From positions 1 to 8,381 of the forward strand of contig CAUHHV010000043.1 in NCBI GenBank assembly GCA_959606065.1: a stretch of 8,381 nt of DNA. The letters run 5' to 3'. The DNA is from an uncultured Collinsella sp. Its GTDB lineage: Bacteria; Actinomycetota; Coriobacteriia; Coriobacteriales; Coriobacteriaceae. The translations under genes and the position numbers were made by a program. Position 1 is the stretch's first letter. The number at the start of each line of letters is the position of its first letter. The notes under the pieces were generated by a model, which had not been told where the DNA came from, made no database searches, and worked only from the letters and a program-made list of their open reading frames with translations. Positions 1-6,315 of this stretch are shown here, one piece after another.

Positions 1-111
1 GGGCGGGCACTGATGAAGTTTATCGCGAGTTCCGCACGAACAGGAGGCCACTTAATGTGGCCTCCGTCGTGAGCAGGACTGTAGAGCAGGAAACTTCATC
101 AGTGCCCGCCC
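1..111. repeat. Long imperfect palindrome with perfect 21-bp terminal inverted repeats
   Basis: Bases 1-21 (starting GGGCGGGCACTG) are the exact reverse complement of 91-111 (ending CAGTGCCCGCCC). Base 112 is C, so the arm may continue left of the window. Inside, 28-35 can pair with 73-80 (one mismatch, one G-T wobble), 36-39 with 67-70, and 43-51 with 57-65 around a TTAAT loop. The whole element can therefore fold into one long rod broken by small loops and one larger internal loop (22-27 against 81-90). GAGCAGG occurs twice on the right side (71-77 and 84-90). I find no open reading frame or T-run. The form suggests a MITE- or REP-like non-autonomous element, or a structured RNA or intergenic hairpin. 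The sequence cannot decide, and I do not recognise the repeat family. Confidence 0.85.
43..65. repeat. Inner perfect 9-bp hairpin of the palindrome
   Basis: GGAGGCCAC (43-51) and GTGGCCTCC (57-65) are perfect reverse complements with a 5-base loop, TTAAT. The hairpin sits within two bases of the centre of the 111-bp palindrome and forms its tip. No run of T follows on the + strand (GTCGTGAGC follows) and no run of A precedes it, so it is not a classical intrinsic terminator by itself. It could still be part of a structured transcript read from either side. Confidence 0.8.
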
Positions 112-213
112 CACGGGAAACCGGCGGGATGGACCAGTTCAGATGGGGCTTTGATGCATGGGTGGTCTGTTGGTGGGCAAATGGGTATCATACTGAGGTT
201 ACTGCGTCGACTC

Positions 214-219
214 TATGAT
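214..219 (+). promoter_or_regulatory. Candidate -10 element of the rnj operon promoter
   Basis: TATGAT differs from the sigma-70 consensus TATAAT at one position and lies 92 bases before the rnj start. The hexamer 17 bases upstream (TACTGA) is a poor -35 match, and there is no extended -10 TG, so the call is weak. The -10 overlaps the second copy of the TGATGCATG repeat (216-224), which would suit an operator if the repeat is real. The other option is TATCAT at 186-191, whose -35 (TGGTCT at 163-168) is also only a half match. Confidence 0.2.
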
Positions 220-235
220 GCATGTTTGTACGTTC

Positions 236-268
236 CCGGCGGTCGGTTTGCCAGAAGCGCCCCGCCGG
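236..268 (+). promoter_or_regulatory. Leader hairpin upstream of rnj
   Basis: CCGGCGG (236-242) pairs perfectly with CCGCCGG (262-268) around a 19-base loop. No T-run follows, so it is not an intrinsic terminator. The right arm is part of a 10-base segment (261-270) that is also perfectly complementary to AACCGGCGGG at 119-128, so two alternative pairings exist if transcription begins upstream of 119. RNase J or RNase E genes in other bacteria can be controlled through their own leaders. A role like that here is speculation. Confidence 0.35.
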
Positions 269-290
269 TTGTTCCAGACCCGTTTCGAAG

Positions 291-296
291 AAAGGA
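291..296 (+). promoter_or_regulatory. Ribosome binding site of rnj, long spacing
   Basis: AAAGGA, 14 bases before the ATG at 311, is the only Shine-Dalgarno-like sequence near the start. The spacing is longer than usual. The same AAAGGA core precedes yajQ (6304-6309, gap 6) and rimO (6823-6828, gap 12), which supports it as the form used by this organism. The protein start is well placed for the family, so the ATG at 311 is kept. Confidence 0.6.
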
Positions 297-310
297 AACC
301 ACACTAACCT

Positions 311-1981
311 ATGGCAGCTAAAAAATCATCTCCCTTGAAGATCATTCCGCTCGGCGGCCTTGACGGCATCGGCAAGAACATGACGGTCTTCGAGTGCGGC
401 GACGACATGGTGCTCGTCGACGCTGGCCTCATGTTCCCCGACGACTCCCAGCCCGGTATCGACCTGGTGCTTCCTGACTACACCTACGTTCTTGAAAACG
501 AGGAGAAGCTCCGCGGTATCGTCGTCACCCACGGCCACGAGGACCACACCGGTTCGCTTCCGTACCTGCTGCAGGACCTCAACAACAAGGTGCCCATCTT
601 TTCGAGCAAGCTGACGCTTGGCTTTATCGAGGGCAAGCTTTCTGAGTTCCGCATCCGCGCGCCCAAGTTCCGTGAGGTCAAGGGCGGCAGCCATGTCAAC
701 CTTGGCGGTATCTCGCTCGACTTCTTCTCGATGACGCACTCCATCCCCGGCGCTCTGGGCGTGTTCATTCGCACCAATCAGGGCACCGTTATGCACACCG
801 GCGACTTTAAGCTCGACCAGACCCCCATCGACGGCGTCACGCCCGACTATGCCGCTATCAGCCGCTTTGCCAAGCAGGGCATCGACCTGTTGCTGTCCGA
901 CTCCACCAATGCCACGGTTCCCGGCTTTACCAAGTCCGAGGCCGAGGTCGGTCCCAACTTGCTGCACGCCATCAAGAACGCCCCGGGTCGCGTGTTCGTC
1001 GCTTCGTTCTCGAGCCACATCCATCGTTTGCAGCAGATCTGCGATGCCGCCCGCAAGTGCGGCCGTAAGGTCGTTGTGACCGGTCGCTCCATGCTCACCA
1101 ACACCCGCGTCGCGCGCGAGCTGGGCTACCTCAACATCGACGATGCCGATATCATCGATGCCTTCGATATCGATAACCTGCCCGACGACAAGATCGTCGT
1201 CATGTGCACCGGTTCGCAGGGCGAGCCGCTGTCGGCCCTGTCCCGCATGGCCAATGGCGAGCACAAGACGCTCTCTATCCACGAGGGCGATACCGTCATC
1301 CTCTCGGCAACTCCTGTTCCCGGCAACGAGAAAGCCGTCCAGCAGGTCGTCAACAGCCTGGCCAAGCTCGGCTGCGACGTGTGGGATAAGAACCGCGCTC
1401 TTGTCCACGTCTCGGGCCACGGCAGCCAGGAGGAGCTTAAGCTCCTGATGGCCATGGCCAAGCCCACGTACTTTATGCCGGTTCACGGTGAGGCCGTGCA
1501 TCTGCGCGCCCATGCCCAGCTGGCCCGCAAGATGGGCATCAAGGACGATCATATCTTTATCCTCGACAACGGCGACACGCTCGAGATGCGCGGCGGTATC
1601 GTTAAGCGCGGTACGCCCGTCGAGTCCGGCGTCGTTTACGTCGACGGCCTGCGCATCGGCGATACCGACCCCATCGTCTTGCGTGATCGTCAGAAGCTCG
1701 CCAACGACGGTATGGTTACCGCTGTTGCCATCGTCTCGCTCAAGCACAAGAAGATCGAGGCCATCGAGTTCTCGGGCCGCGGCGTCTCGTTTGCCATCGA
1801 CGACCAGTTCTCCGAGGATGCCTCCGCGTCCATTATGAAGACGATCGAGAAGGGCAAGTTCAGCTTTACGAGCAGCGGTTCCGATGCCATTCGCAAGGCC
1901 GTGCGCGACTCGCTCTCCAACTTTATCTGGAGCCGTACGCGCACTCGTCCGATGATCATCCCGGTCGTCATGGAGGTTTAG
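311..1981 (+). CDS. rnj: Ribonuclease J, metallo-beta-lactamase/beta-CASP family
   Basis: This is a zinc-dependent ribonuclease. The family has 5'-to-3' exonuclease and endonuclease activity and acts in mRNA turnover and rRNA/tRNA processing in the cytoplasm. At 556 aa it is the normal full length. The metallo-beta-lactamase metal ligands are visible: HGHEDH at residues 74-79, His143 in MTHS, Asp165 in TGDFK and His392 in PVHGE. The beta-CASP part carries SDSTN (196-200), FSSHIHR (233-239) and SGHGSQEE (368-375), the latter two forming the 5'-phosphate-binding and catalytic surface in known structures. The C-terminal dimerisation domain fills about 460-556. No residue looks lost, so the enzyme should be active. 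It is the first gene of the run and is followed by ftsK after one base. An rnj gene next to ftsK/spoIIIE also occurs in Bacillus (rnjB). Whether the organism has a second paralogue cannot be seen here. Confidence 0.97.
   Translation: MAAKKSSPLKIIPLGGLDGIGKNMTVFECGDDMVLVDAGLMFPDDSQPGIDLVLPDYTYVLENEEKLRGIVVTHGHEDHTGSLPYLLQDLNNKVPIFSSKLTLGFIEGKLSEFRIRAPKFREVKGGSHVNLGGISLDFFSMTHSIPGALGVFIRTNQGTVMHTGDFKLDQTPIDGVTPDYAAISRFAKQGIDLLLSDSTNATVPGFTKSEAEVGPNLLHAIKNAPGRVFVASFSSHIHRLQQICDAARKCGRKVVVTGRSMLTNTRVARELGYLNIDDADIIDAFDIDNLPDDKIVVMCTGSQGEPLSALSRMANGEHKTLSIHEGDTVILSATPVPGNEKAVQQVVNSLAKLGCDVWDKNRALVHVSGHGSQEELKLLMAMAKPTYFMPVHGEAVHLRAHAQLARKMGIKDDHIFILDNGDTLEMRGGIVKRGTPVESGVVYVDGLRIGDTDPIVLRDRQKLANDGMVTAVAIVSLKHKKIEAIEFSGRGVSFAIDDQFSEDASASIMKTIEKGKFSFTSSGSDAIRKAVRDSLSNFIWSRTRTRPMIIPVVMEV
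1972..1976 (+). promoter_or_regulatory. Ribosome binding site that fixes the TTG start of ftsK
   Basis: GGAGG lies inside the last codons of rnj, six bases before a TTG at 1983. No ATG or GTG gives an equally good fit at this point. The strong site argues for initiation at the rare TTG codon and for translational coupling to rnj, whose stop codon (1979-1981) sits between the site and the start. Confidence 0.75.
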
Positions 1982-1982
1982 T

Positions 1983-4760
1983 TTGGCGCGCGGATCTGCA
2001 CAAAACGCCAAAGGCAATAAGGCCAACAACCAACCGGCATCTGCTAAGGGTGCCGGTTCCCATCTGCGTGCCAATAAGGGCCACGAGGCGGACTTCGATG
2101 ATTTTGAGCCCTTGGTCGAGCCCTCGGCCAACCGCGATATCGCCGGCGTGGTCATTGCCGTCTTGGCGATTGCGTCCTTTATTGCCGTGATTTCGCCGGC
2201 GACTGCGCCCGTTACGGCTGCGGTTGCCGGTTTCTACCACTTGGGCTTTGGTCTGGGCGCCTACGTGCTGCCGATCGTCATTTTGCTGTTTGCCGCCACG
2301 CTCTTTTTAGGCGAGGACTCGCCGCTCAACGCGCGCTCTGTTGCGGGCGGCGCCGTGGTCTTTATCGCCGTCGTCTCCATTCTTTCGTTGATGGTGCCAG
2401 GTACGAGCGACTCGTGCGACCTTATGTTCACGCCGCAAAATCTGTCCGCCTCGGGTGGCTACATTGGTGCGTTTATTGCGAGTGCGCTGCAGAATGCCCT
2501 GGGTAAGCCTATCGCGATGGTGGTCCTGTTGGGCCTTGTCGTCGTGGGCCTGGTCATCATCGGCTTTTCGGTGGGCGGCGTTTTGCGCTCTGCTCGCGAC
2601 CGTGCGGCTGATTTTGCCGAGCGCCGTCGTGCCGATGTTAACGCGAGTCCGTGGGGTGACGATGAGGCCCTGTCGGTGCCCGGCGTTGCCCGTCCTCACC
2701 TGAGCATTCTTCGTCAAAAGGGCTCCGATGCTGCCGTGACCACGGTCATGGGCAACGATGTGGACCCGGTTTTGGACGATGACGACGAGGACGATGACCC
2801 ATTTGTCGACGTATCCGAGTCGGTTGAAGCCGAGCGCGCCAAGACCACGCTGCTGCCGCGCCGCCATGCCAAGAAGGGCAAGGCTGCGCCCAAGCTCAAC
2901 ACAAGCGAGCCCGACCCTTCTTGGTCCGATAGCGAGATTGAGCTCACCGAGGGTGACGACGAGGACGACGAGGCTCCGCTCGAGACCGCCAAGACAACCT
3001 TGCTGCCGCGTCGCCACGCCAAGCGCGGGCAGGTCACTGGACAGCTTTCGATGGAGGACGATCCGGACAAGATCGACGAGTCCGAGCCGCCGTTTGCCGT
3101 GAATCCCGTCTCGGCCGCACCTCAGATTCCCGACTTCCTGAAGCATCCCAAGGTTGCCGATGCGCCTGCCACGAGTGCTGTCGAATCGGCTGCGGCTCGT
3201 GATGGGGGAGTGGACGACGGCGCCGCAGATAACGAGGGCGAAGAAGAGGACGGCCTCAAGCTTCCGCCGCTCGAAATCCTACATGCCAACCCGCAGTCGG
3301 CTTCTGCCGCGTCTTCGGATAAGGAGCTGGAGCAGACCGCTGAGTCACTGCAATCCACCTTGCTTGAGTTTGGCCGCAGTGCCCGCGTGGTCGGCTGGAT
3401 CGCCGGCCCCACGGTGACGACCTTTAAGCTGCAACCTGGCGAGGGCGAGCGCGTGAGCAAGATTTCGAGCCTCGAGGACGATATTGCGCTTTCGCTCGCC
3501 GCCCAGTCGGTTCGTATCTTTGCCCCGATCCCCGGCACCTCGCTCGTGGGCATCGAGATTCCCAACCGCAAGCGCCAGAACGTCAATCTGGGCGACGTAC
3601 TGCCCTATGTGAAGGGCGGTCCGCTCGAGCTTGCCATCGGCCGAGATGCCGAGGGTACGCCGGTCGTCGCCGACCTTGCCAAGATGCCCCACCTGCTGAT
3701 CGCCGGTACGACCGGTTCTGGTAAGTCGGTGATGATCAATTCCATCATCACGACCTTGCTCATGCGCGCCCTTCCCGAGGACGTTCGCCTGATCATGGTC
3801 GACCCCAAGCGCGTCGAGCTTGCGGGCTATAACGGTCTGCCGCATCTCTATGTGCCCGTGGTGACCGAGCCCAAGCAGGCCGCGAGCGCCCTGCAGTGGG
3901 CCGTGTCCGAAATGGAGCGCCGCCTGAAGGTATTCGAACGCCTCAACGTCCGTAAGATTTCGACCTATAACGAAAAGCAGGCCGCCGGCGAGTTTGAGCA
4001 TTACGACAACCCGCCTCAAAAGATGCCCTACCTGGTCATTATCATTGACGAGCTCTCTGACCTGATGATGGTCGCCGGTAAGGATGTCGAGGCCTCGATC
4101 GTGCGTATTGCACAGCTGGGCCGCGCCGCCGGTATTCACCTGATCGTTGCCACGCAGCGCCCCAGCTCCAACGTGGTGACGGGCCTTATCAAGGCCAACA
4201 TCACCAACCGCATCGCCTTTAACGTCGCCACGGGCATCGACTCGCGCGTCATCATCGACCAGATGGGTGCCGAGAAGCTCACCGGTTTGGGCGACATGCT
4301 GTTCTCCAAGGTCGACTGGGGCAAGCCCCGCCGTATCCAGGGCTGCTTTGTCTCGGACGACGAAATCAACGAGATTGTCGAGTTCGTTAAGTCGCAGAGC
4401 GAGCCCGACTACCACGAGGAGATTCTGTCCGCCGTGGCGCCCGCTTCCATGTCCATGGCTGGTGGCGGCATTGTCCGCACCGGAGTCGCCGAGCCGCAAG
4501 ACGATGATCCGCTCATTTGGGAAGCCGCCCATATTGTGGTGGAATCGCAGCTGGGCTCCACATCTGGCCTGCAACGCCGCCTGAAGGTTGGCTATGCGCG
4601 TGCCGGGCGTATTATGGACATGCTGGAAGAAAAGGGTGTCGTCGGCCCGCCCGACGGTTCCAAGCCGCGCGAGGTCCTGTTGGACGAGGAGGGGCTTGCC
4701 GCGCTGGAATCTGTCGACGCCGAGATGGCACGTGAAGATCGTGAGTTTGGAGGATTCTGA
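1983..4760 (+). CDS. ftsK: FtsK/SpoIIIE-family DNA translocase
   Basis: This is a septal membrane ATPase that pumps double-stranded DNA so that chromosome ends clear the division site and reach the dif/XerCD region. The 925 aa divide into an N-terminal membrane domain with four or five hydrophobic segments (about 53-71, 88-109, 120-138, a weaker one near 160-170, and 176-200); a long charged linker (about 201-445); the alpha/beta motor (about 450-810), with Walker A GTTGSGKS at 575-582 and Walker B IIIDE at 686-690; and a winged-helix gamma domain (about 842-900, with LQRRLKVGYARAGRIM), which in relatives reads DNA orientation motifs. All parts are intact. The linker is unusual: acidic runs (265-272, 325-330) alternate with two copies of AKTTLLPRRHAK (286-297, 336-347). 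The start is TTG, supported by GGAGG six bases upstream. The gene overlaps the rodZ-like gene by one base. In a non-spore-former the role is FtsK-like rather than SpoIIIE-like. Confidence 0.96.
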   Translation: MARGSAQNAKGNKANNQPASAKGAGSHLRANKGHEADFDDFEPLVEPSANRDIAGVVIAVLAIASFIAVISPATAPVTAAVAGFYHLGFGLGAYVLPIVILLFAATLFLGEDSPLNARSVAGGAVVFIAVVSILSLMVPGTSDSCDLMFTPQNLSASGGYIGAFIASALQNALGKPIAMVVLLGLVVVGLVIIGFSVGGVLRSARDRAADFAERRRADVNASPWGDDEALSVPGVARPHLSILRQKGSDAAVTTVMGNDVDPVLDDDDEDDDPFVDVSESVEAERAKTTLLPRRHAKKGKAAPKLNTSEPDPSWSDSEIELTEGDDEDDEAPLETAKTTLLPRRHAKRGQVTGQLSMEDDPDKIDESEPPFAVNPVSAAPQIPDFLKHPKVADAPATSAVESAAARDGGVDDGAADNEGEEEDGLKLPPLEILHANPQSASAASSDKELEQTAESLQSTLLEFGRSARVVGWIAGPTVTTFKLQPGEGERVSKISSLEDDIALSLAAQSVRIFAPIPGTSLVGIEIPNRKRQNVNLGDVLPYVKGGPLELAIGRDAEGTPVVADLAKMPHLLIAGTTGSGKSVMINSIITTLLMRALPEDVRLIMVDPKRVELAGYNGLPHLYVPVVTEPKQAASALQWAVSEMERRLKVFERLNVRKISTYNEKQAAGEFEHYDNPPQKMPYLVIIIDELSDLMMVAGKDVEASIVRIAQLGRAAGIHLIVATQRPSSNVVTGLIKANITNRIAFNVATGIDSRVIIDQMGAEKLTGLGDMLFSKVDWGKPRRIQGCFVSDDEINEIVEFVKSQSEPDYHEEILSAVAPASMSMAGGGIVRTGVAEPQDDDPLIWEAAHIVVESQLGSTSGLQRRLKVGYARAGRIMDMLEEKGVVGPPDGSKPREVLLDEEGLAALESVDAEMAREDREFGGF
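2838..3023 (+). repeat. Duplicated AKTTLLPRRHAK motif in the ftsK linker
   Basis: The codons at 2838-2873 and 2988-3023 encode the same 12 residues, AKTTLLPRRHAK, exactly 50 codons apart. Each copy follows an acidic stretch (DDDDEDDD at residues 265-272; DDEDDE at 325-330). Five of the 12 codons differ between copies and every difference is synonymous, so the duplication is not recent and the protein sequence has been held constant. Confidence 0.85.
4749..4754 (+). promoter_or_regulatory. Ribosome binding site of the rodZ-like gene, inside ftsK
   Basis: GGAGGA encodes part of the ftsK C-terminal end (EFGGF) and ends five bases before the ATG at 4760. The ftsK stop TGA (4758-4760) shares its last A with this ATG. 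The arrangement is typical of translational coupling and decides the start codon. Confidence 0.8.
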
Positions 4761-6289
4761 TGGCTGCACGCTTTGGTGACATGCTGCTCGAGCAGCGTCG
4801 CCGAATGGGCCTTTCCATTCAGCAGGTCGCCAACACCATCAAAATCAGGCCGCAGATCATCGAGTTTTTCGAGACCGGTAACTTTGCTTCGATGCCGCCG
4901 CGCGGCTATGCGCAGGGCATGATTTCGAGCTATGCTCGTTTTTTGGGCCTCAATCCGCGCGAGGTCGTCAATGCCTACTTTGACGAACTGATGGCATACG
5001 AACGCGAGACGTCGCAGCAGGGCGGTCGTTTCCAGGACGCCGCCGGCTACGTCAATTCGCGTTCCTCGGTCGATAACGGGCGCTTCCTGATGGTTCAGGG
5101 CGGTCGTTCGACTCGCTATGGACAGCGTCCTCAGCAGGCCGGTTATATTACCGAGACGGGTTCGGGCGAGGAGATTCGCTCGCAGCGTGACCGGTTCCGC
5201 AGTACGCCGATGCCCGAGGACCGTGCACTTCCCGCTGCCCGCGGCGTGGCGCGTGACCCTCGTGCCGGCTACGGCGACGGCGGCTATTCCGATCGCGGTT
5301 ACCGTTGTGCCTCTACGGGACGCTCTCGCGGTGGCTATGCGGATGCCGATACCACGCAGGTGACGCCGCGTCTTCGCTCTCAATCTCAGCCGTGTGGCCA
5401 GCGCCCTTCGGCTCCGCGTTCGGGCCAGCGTGGCTATCAAGGCCGCGGTGAACTTGCGCCCCGCTCGGGTCAGCGCGGCCTTCAGGGCCAGGGTGGCTAT
5501 CGTGGCCGTTCCGATAGCAATCGTGGTCGTATGCCTCAGGGAGGTGGCCGCAGCAGTTCCAGTCGTGGACGCGGCGGATCTCGTACTCCTCAAAACAACG
5601 GGCTCGATCCGCGTATCGTCTACGCTGGCATCGGTGCCGTGGCGTTGCTGCTGATCGTGCTCATCGTGGTACTTCTGCGCGGCTGCGCATCTTCGACGCC
5701 CGAAACCACGCCCGAGACGCCTGCTGCTACCAAGACGACGACCAAGAAGTCTTCTAAGAAGACCGAAACGGTCGACGAGGACGAAGACACCGATGAGGCG
5801 ACGGATGAGTCGACCGGTTCGGACGCCACCAAGACGACGGCTAAAAAGGAAGAGAACGAGGCGACGAAGGTCAAGGTCTCCGTTGCCAAGGGAAAGACCG
5901 CGTGGATTGAGGTCAAGGTCGACGGAAAGTCGGTCTATGGCGCCCAGGCGACTGGCCCCTTTGAGCAGGAGTACACGCCCGAGTCCTCGATCGAGATCAC
6001 CACGTCCAAGCCTTCCGATGTCACCGTTACCAAGAATGGCGAAAAGGTCCGTTACGATACCAAGACTTCGGGCGTGGCGCGTGTGACGATCACCGTTCCC
6101 AAGAAGGAGACGACCGATTCCGAGAATGGTGAAAGTTCTGATGGTGCCGACACCACCGACGGTACCGACACCACCGACGGTACCGATACCACCGACGGCA
6201 CCGATGCCCAGTCCACGGATGGCGCCGATGCCGCAACTGACGGTCAGACGCCCACCGATTCTACCGACTATTCGTACGATAGCTATTAA
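4760..6289 (+). CDS. rodZ: RodZ-like membrane protein with HTH_25 and DUF4115 domains
   Basis: RodZ proteins link the MreB cytoskeleton to the wall-synthesis machinery through a cytoplasmic helix-turn-helix, a single membrane span and an outer beta domain. The same plan is seen here in 509 aa. An HTH_25-type domain lies at about 4-75 (GLSIQQVANTIKIRP, then PRGYAQGMISSYARFLGL). A disordered linker follows (81-285). One transmembrane helix spans about 286-306. A Thr/Lys/Asp/Glu-rich stalk runs from about 310 to 368, then a DUF4115-like beta domain (about 370-447) and an Asp/Thr/Gly-rich tail. The linker is far longer than usual and holds 36 Arg but no Lys, with RGG, YRGR and GQRG patches. The outer part (310-509) has about 20 Lys and only two Arg. 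A duplicated unit (PRSGQRGxQGxG) occurs at 219-230 and 234-245. The position between ftsK and pgsA matches rodZ (ymfM) in Bacillus. I am sure of the architecture; MreB binding is inferred from the family. Confidence 0.85.
   Translation: MAARFGDMLLEQRRRMGLSIQQVANTIKIRPQIIEFFETGNFASMPPRGYAQGMISSYARFLGLNPREVVNAYFDELMAYERETSQQGGRFQDAAGYVNSRSSVDNGRFLMVQGGRSTRYGQRPQQAGYITETGSGEEIRSQRDRFRSTPMPEDRALPAARGVARDPRAGYGDGGYSDRGYRCASTGRSRGGYADADTTQVTPRLRSQSQPCGQRPSAPRSGQRGYQGRGELAPRSGQRGLQGQGGYRGRSDSNRGRMPQGGGRSSSSRGRGGSRTPQNNGLDPRIVYAGIGAVALLLIVLIVVLLRGCASSTPETTPETPAATKTTTKKSSKKTETVDEDEDTDEATDESTGSDATKTTAKKEENEATKVKVSVAKGKTAWIEVKVDGKSVYGAQATGPFEQEYTPESSIEITTSKPSDVTVTKNGEKVRYDTKTSGVARVTITVPKKETTDSENGESSDGADTTDGTDTTDGTDTTDGTDAQSTDGADAATDGQTPTDSTDYSYDSY
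5414..5494 (+). repeat. Duplicated PRSGQRG unit in the RodZ-like linker
   Basis: Codons at 5414-5449 and 5459-5494 encode PRSGQRGYQGRG and PRSGQRGLQGQG, 15 codons apart. Ten of 12 residues match. Five of those ten shared codons differ, all in their third base, so the copies are old or have drifted under selection for composition. They form the core of the RG-rich tract just before the transmembrane segment. Confidence 0.75.
6149..6202 (+). repeat. 18-bp tandem repeat encoding DTTDGT, three copies
   Basis: Three tandem units encode DTTDGT (residues 464-481 of the RodZ-like protein). The first two are identical (GACACCACCGACGGTACC) and the third differs at two third-codon positions. The array is in frame and multiples of 18 bp would keep the frame, so copy number could vary between strains without breaking the gene. 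Looser copies (TDAQSTDGADAATDG) follow, which makes the C-terminal tail strongly acidic and outside the membrane. Confidence 0.9.
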
Positions 6290-6315
6290 GCCGCTCGTAC
6301 GCGAAAGGAAACATC

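Larger units (their letters stand above)
112..310 (+). other. Non-coding leader region upstream of rnj
   Basis: This stretch of about 200 bases separates the palindrome from rnj and holds no gene that I can support. It contains two -10-like hexamers (TATCAT at 186-191 and TATGAT at 214-219) without a convincing -35 partner. It also has a 9-base direct repeat TGATGCATG (152-160 and 216-224), a GC-rich hairpin (236-242 with 262-268), and the AAAGGA ribosome binding site of rnj. The operon promoter probably lies here, but its exact position cannot be read from the sequence. A 55-codon frame at 154-321 crosses the region, but its codon use is unlike that of the neighbours. Confidence 0.6.

Noticed and set aside
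1..111. Palindrome as a standard intrinsic terminator
   Set aside because: Neither the outer nor the inner stem is followed by a T-run on the + strand, and no matching A-run is seen before the inner stem for the other strand. The left flank lies outside the window, so a terminator on the minus strand is not fully excluded.
154..321. 55-codon open frame crossing the leader and the rnj start, a possible leader peptide
   Set aside because: It uses codons rare in the neighbouring genes (ATA, TTA, CTA, AGA, AGG), has no good ribosome binding site at 154 or at the inner ATG 181, and covers the likely promoter region. The Arg-rich translation is suggestive but not enough.
1847..1854. GAGAAGGG, identical to the SpoIIIE orientation sequence of Bacillus, next to the ftsK gene
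   Set aside because: A single 8-mer inside rnj codons for Glu-Lys-Gly is expected by chance and shows nothing about strand skew. A genome-wide skew count would be needed.
326..2155. Open frame of 609 codons on the minus strand across rnj
   Set aside because: It is antisense to a clearly recognisable, intact RNase J. The translation is rich in Asp, His, Val, Leu and Gly with no known domain, as expected from the mirror of GC-rich codons. No ribosome binding site or independent support is visible.
3345..4769. Open frame of 474 codons on the minus strand inside ftsK
   Set aside because: It mirrors the conserved FtsK motor domain and has no domain of its own, so it is a shadow of the real gene.
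5675..5689. Lipobox-like LRGC after the RodZ-like membrane span (Cys309)
   Set aside because: The Arg at -2 is unusual, the hydrophobic segment is internal and follows a 285-residue cytoplasmic part rather than being an N-terminal signal peptide, so lipidation is unlikely.
6290..6315. Possible terminator or promoter between the rodZ-like gene and yajQ
   Set aside because: The 26-base gap has no stem with a T-run and no -10/-35 pair, only the AAAGGA ribosome binding site.
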